From NCBI GenBank assembly GCA_009786175.1, contig WQTQ01000095.1, positions 1-7,067 on the forward strand: DNA of 7,067 nt, given 5' to 3'. Below the pieces are notes generated by a model that saw nothing but the letters and a program-made list of their open reading frames with translations, was not told where the DNA came from and did not search any database. Both the position numbers and the translations under genes were made by a program. This document shows, in pieces, positions 6,148-7,067 of the stretch; position 1 is the stretch's first letter; each line of letters starts with the position of its first letter. Source of the DNA: Bacillota bacterium. Lineage in GTDB: Bacteria; Bacillota_A; Clostridia; Lachnospirales; WQUN01.

Positions 6148-7067
6148 ATGGTAGCTGTGTCACAAAAATCCGGGCAAGGACATTGGGGACGGTATATGGC
6201 CAAGCGTAAAGTCGGGCTTGTATATACATGGCACGAAATGAAAAAGCATAAATGGCTGTATCTGTTCCTGGCTCCTTATGCGGCGGTATTCCTCACATTT
6301 GTTGTTGCTCCTGTAGCTATTTCAATATTTTTTAGCTTTACCTATTTCAACGTTTTAGAGCCGCCCCGTTTTATTGGTTTTCAAAACTATCTTAACCTGT
6401 TTCTGGCAGATGACGTATTTTTGATTGCCATACGTAATACATTAATTCTGGCCTTTTTAACCGGCCCAATAGGGTACATTGCGGCATTTATGTTTGCTTG
6501 GTTTATTAACGAGCTTCCCAGGTATGTAAGGGCAGTGGTTACTCTTATATTTTATGCACCTACAATATCCGGTGCCGCTTTCTTAATATGGCTGCTAATT
6601 TTCTCCGGTGACGCATATGGGTTCGCAAACGCGTTTTTGCTGCGGATGGGCTTTATTAATGAACCAATGCTGTGGCTGTCAAACCCAAGTACCATGATGC
6701 CGGTAATTATAATTGTTGTATTGTGGATGTCTTTGGGCGCGGGCTTCCTTGCCTTTATCGCAGGTCTGGCTACAGTTGACGAAAGTCTTTACGAAGCGGG
6801 TCTTATGGATGGCATAAAAAACCGCTGGCAAGAGTTATGGTTTATTACCCTGCCAAACATGAAGGGAATGCTTATGTTTGGCGCGGTTATGGCTATTACC
6901 GCAAGCTTTTCTATTGGTGACGTTACTGCCCAGTTGGCAGGCTTCCCCTCTACAGACTACAGGGCCCACACAGTAATAAATCACCTGGCAGACTATGGCG
7001 GTATGCGCTTCGAAATGGGATATGCTTCCGCAATTGCTACGTTGTTGTTCTTAATTATGATTAATAC
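6148..7067 (+). CDS. Sugar ABC transporter permease, MalF/UgpA type (3' end outside window)
   Basis: The frame runs open from ATG at 6148 to the window edge, giving 306 residues with no stop. It is an inner-membrane subunit that forms half of the translocation channel for the sugar captured by the preceding binding protein. The N-terminal 36 residues are polar and basic. Hydrophobic helices follow at about 38-62, 93-119, 128-151, 184-208, 240-255 and from 292 on. The EAA loop that docks the ATPase is visible as EAGLMDGIKNRWQELWFITLP (216-236). The region before the first helix ends, with FFSFTYFNVLEPPRFIGFQNY (61-81), is typical of the MalF/UgpA/LacF branch. These proteins are usually about 290-330 residues, so only a short tail is missing. 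A second permease (MalG type) would be expected next. The start is fixed by AAAGGAG 7 bases upstream. Confidence 0.93.
   Translation, partial: MVAVSQKSGQGHWGRYMAKRKVGLVYTWHEMKKHKWLYLFLAPYAAVFLTFVVAPVAISIFFSFTYFNVLEPPRFIGFQNYLNLFLADDVFLIAIRNTLILAFLTGPIGYIAAFMFAWFINELPRYVRAVVTLIFYAPTISGAAFLIWLLIFSGDAYGFANAFLLRMGFINEPMLWLSNPSTMMPVIIIVVLWMSLGAGFLAFIAGLATVDESLYEAGLMDGIKNRWQELWFITLPNMKGMLMFGAVMAITASFSIGDVTAQLAGFPSTDYRAHTVINHLADYGGMRFEMGYASAIATLLFLIMIN

Overview
The window reads entirely on the + strand. It holds parts of two adjacent transcription units for sugar use, probably from a Firmicutes/Clostridia-type bacterium. That assignment rests on strong AAAGGAG/GGAGG ribosome binding sites, a short AT-rich intergenic region, moderate GC content, a classical U-tract terminator, a LacI-type operator, and a very large membrane-anchored sugar-binding protein of a kind I recall from Paenibacillus-like Gram-positives. 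This is inference; no taxonomic marker gene is present.

Unit 1 (positions 1-3044) ends a carbon-metabolism operon. It contains the C-terminal 103 residues of an L-fucose/L-arabinose isomerase-family protein, then a small 214-residue transaldolase, then a full-length 663-residue transketolase. The transaldolase stop and transketolase start share one base (TAATG). A 12-bp perfect-fold terminator follows 26 bases after the transketolase stop. An aldose-ketose isomerase feeding transaldolase and transketolase fits use of a pentose, with the pentulose phosphate entering the non-oxidative pentose phosphate pathway. The kinase that would be needed is not in the window.

The gap at 2985-3255 (271 bases) holds the terminator, an AT-rich stretch with a perfect TATAAT box, a perfect 14-bp palindrome typical of LacI-family operators just downstream of the predicted transcription start, a 12-bp tandem duplication, and the GGAGG that sets the next start.

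Unit 2 (3256 to the window end) begins a sugar ABC transporter operon. Its first gene encodes a 959-residue substrate-binding protein: an N-terminal membrane anchor, two related beta-rich modules that share an ungapped 42-residue repeat, a linker, and a family-1 solute-binding domain in the C-terminal 400 residues. The second gene, cut by the window edge, encodes a MalF/UgpA-type permease. Together the units suggest import and catabolism of a pentose or pentose-containing oligosaccharide, with the transporter controlled by a LacI-type regulator. The most unusual item is the architecture of the binding protein.
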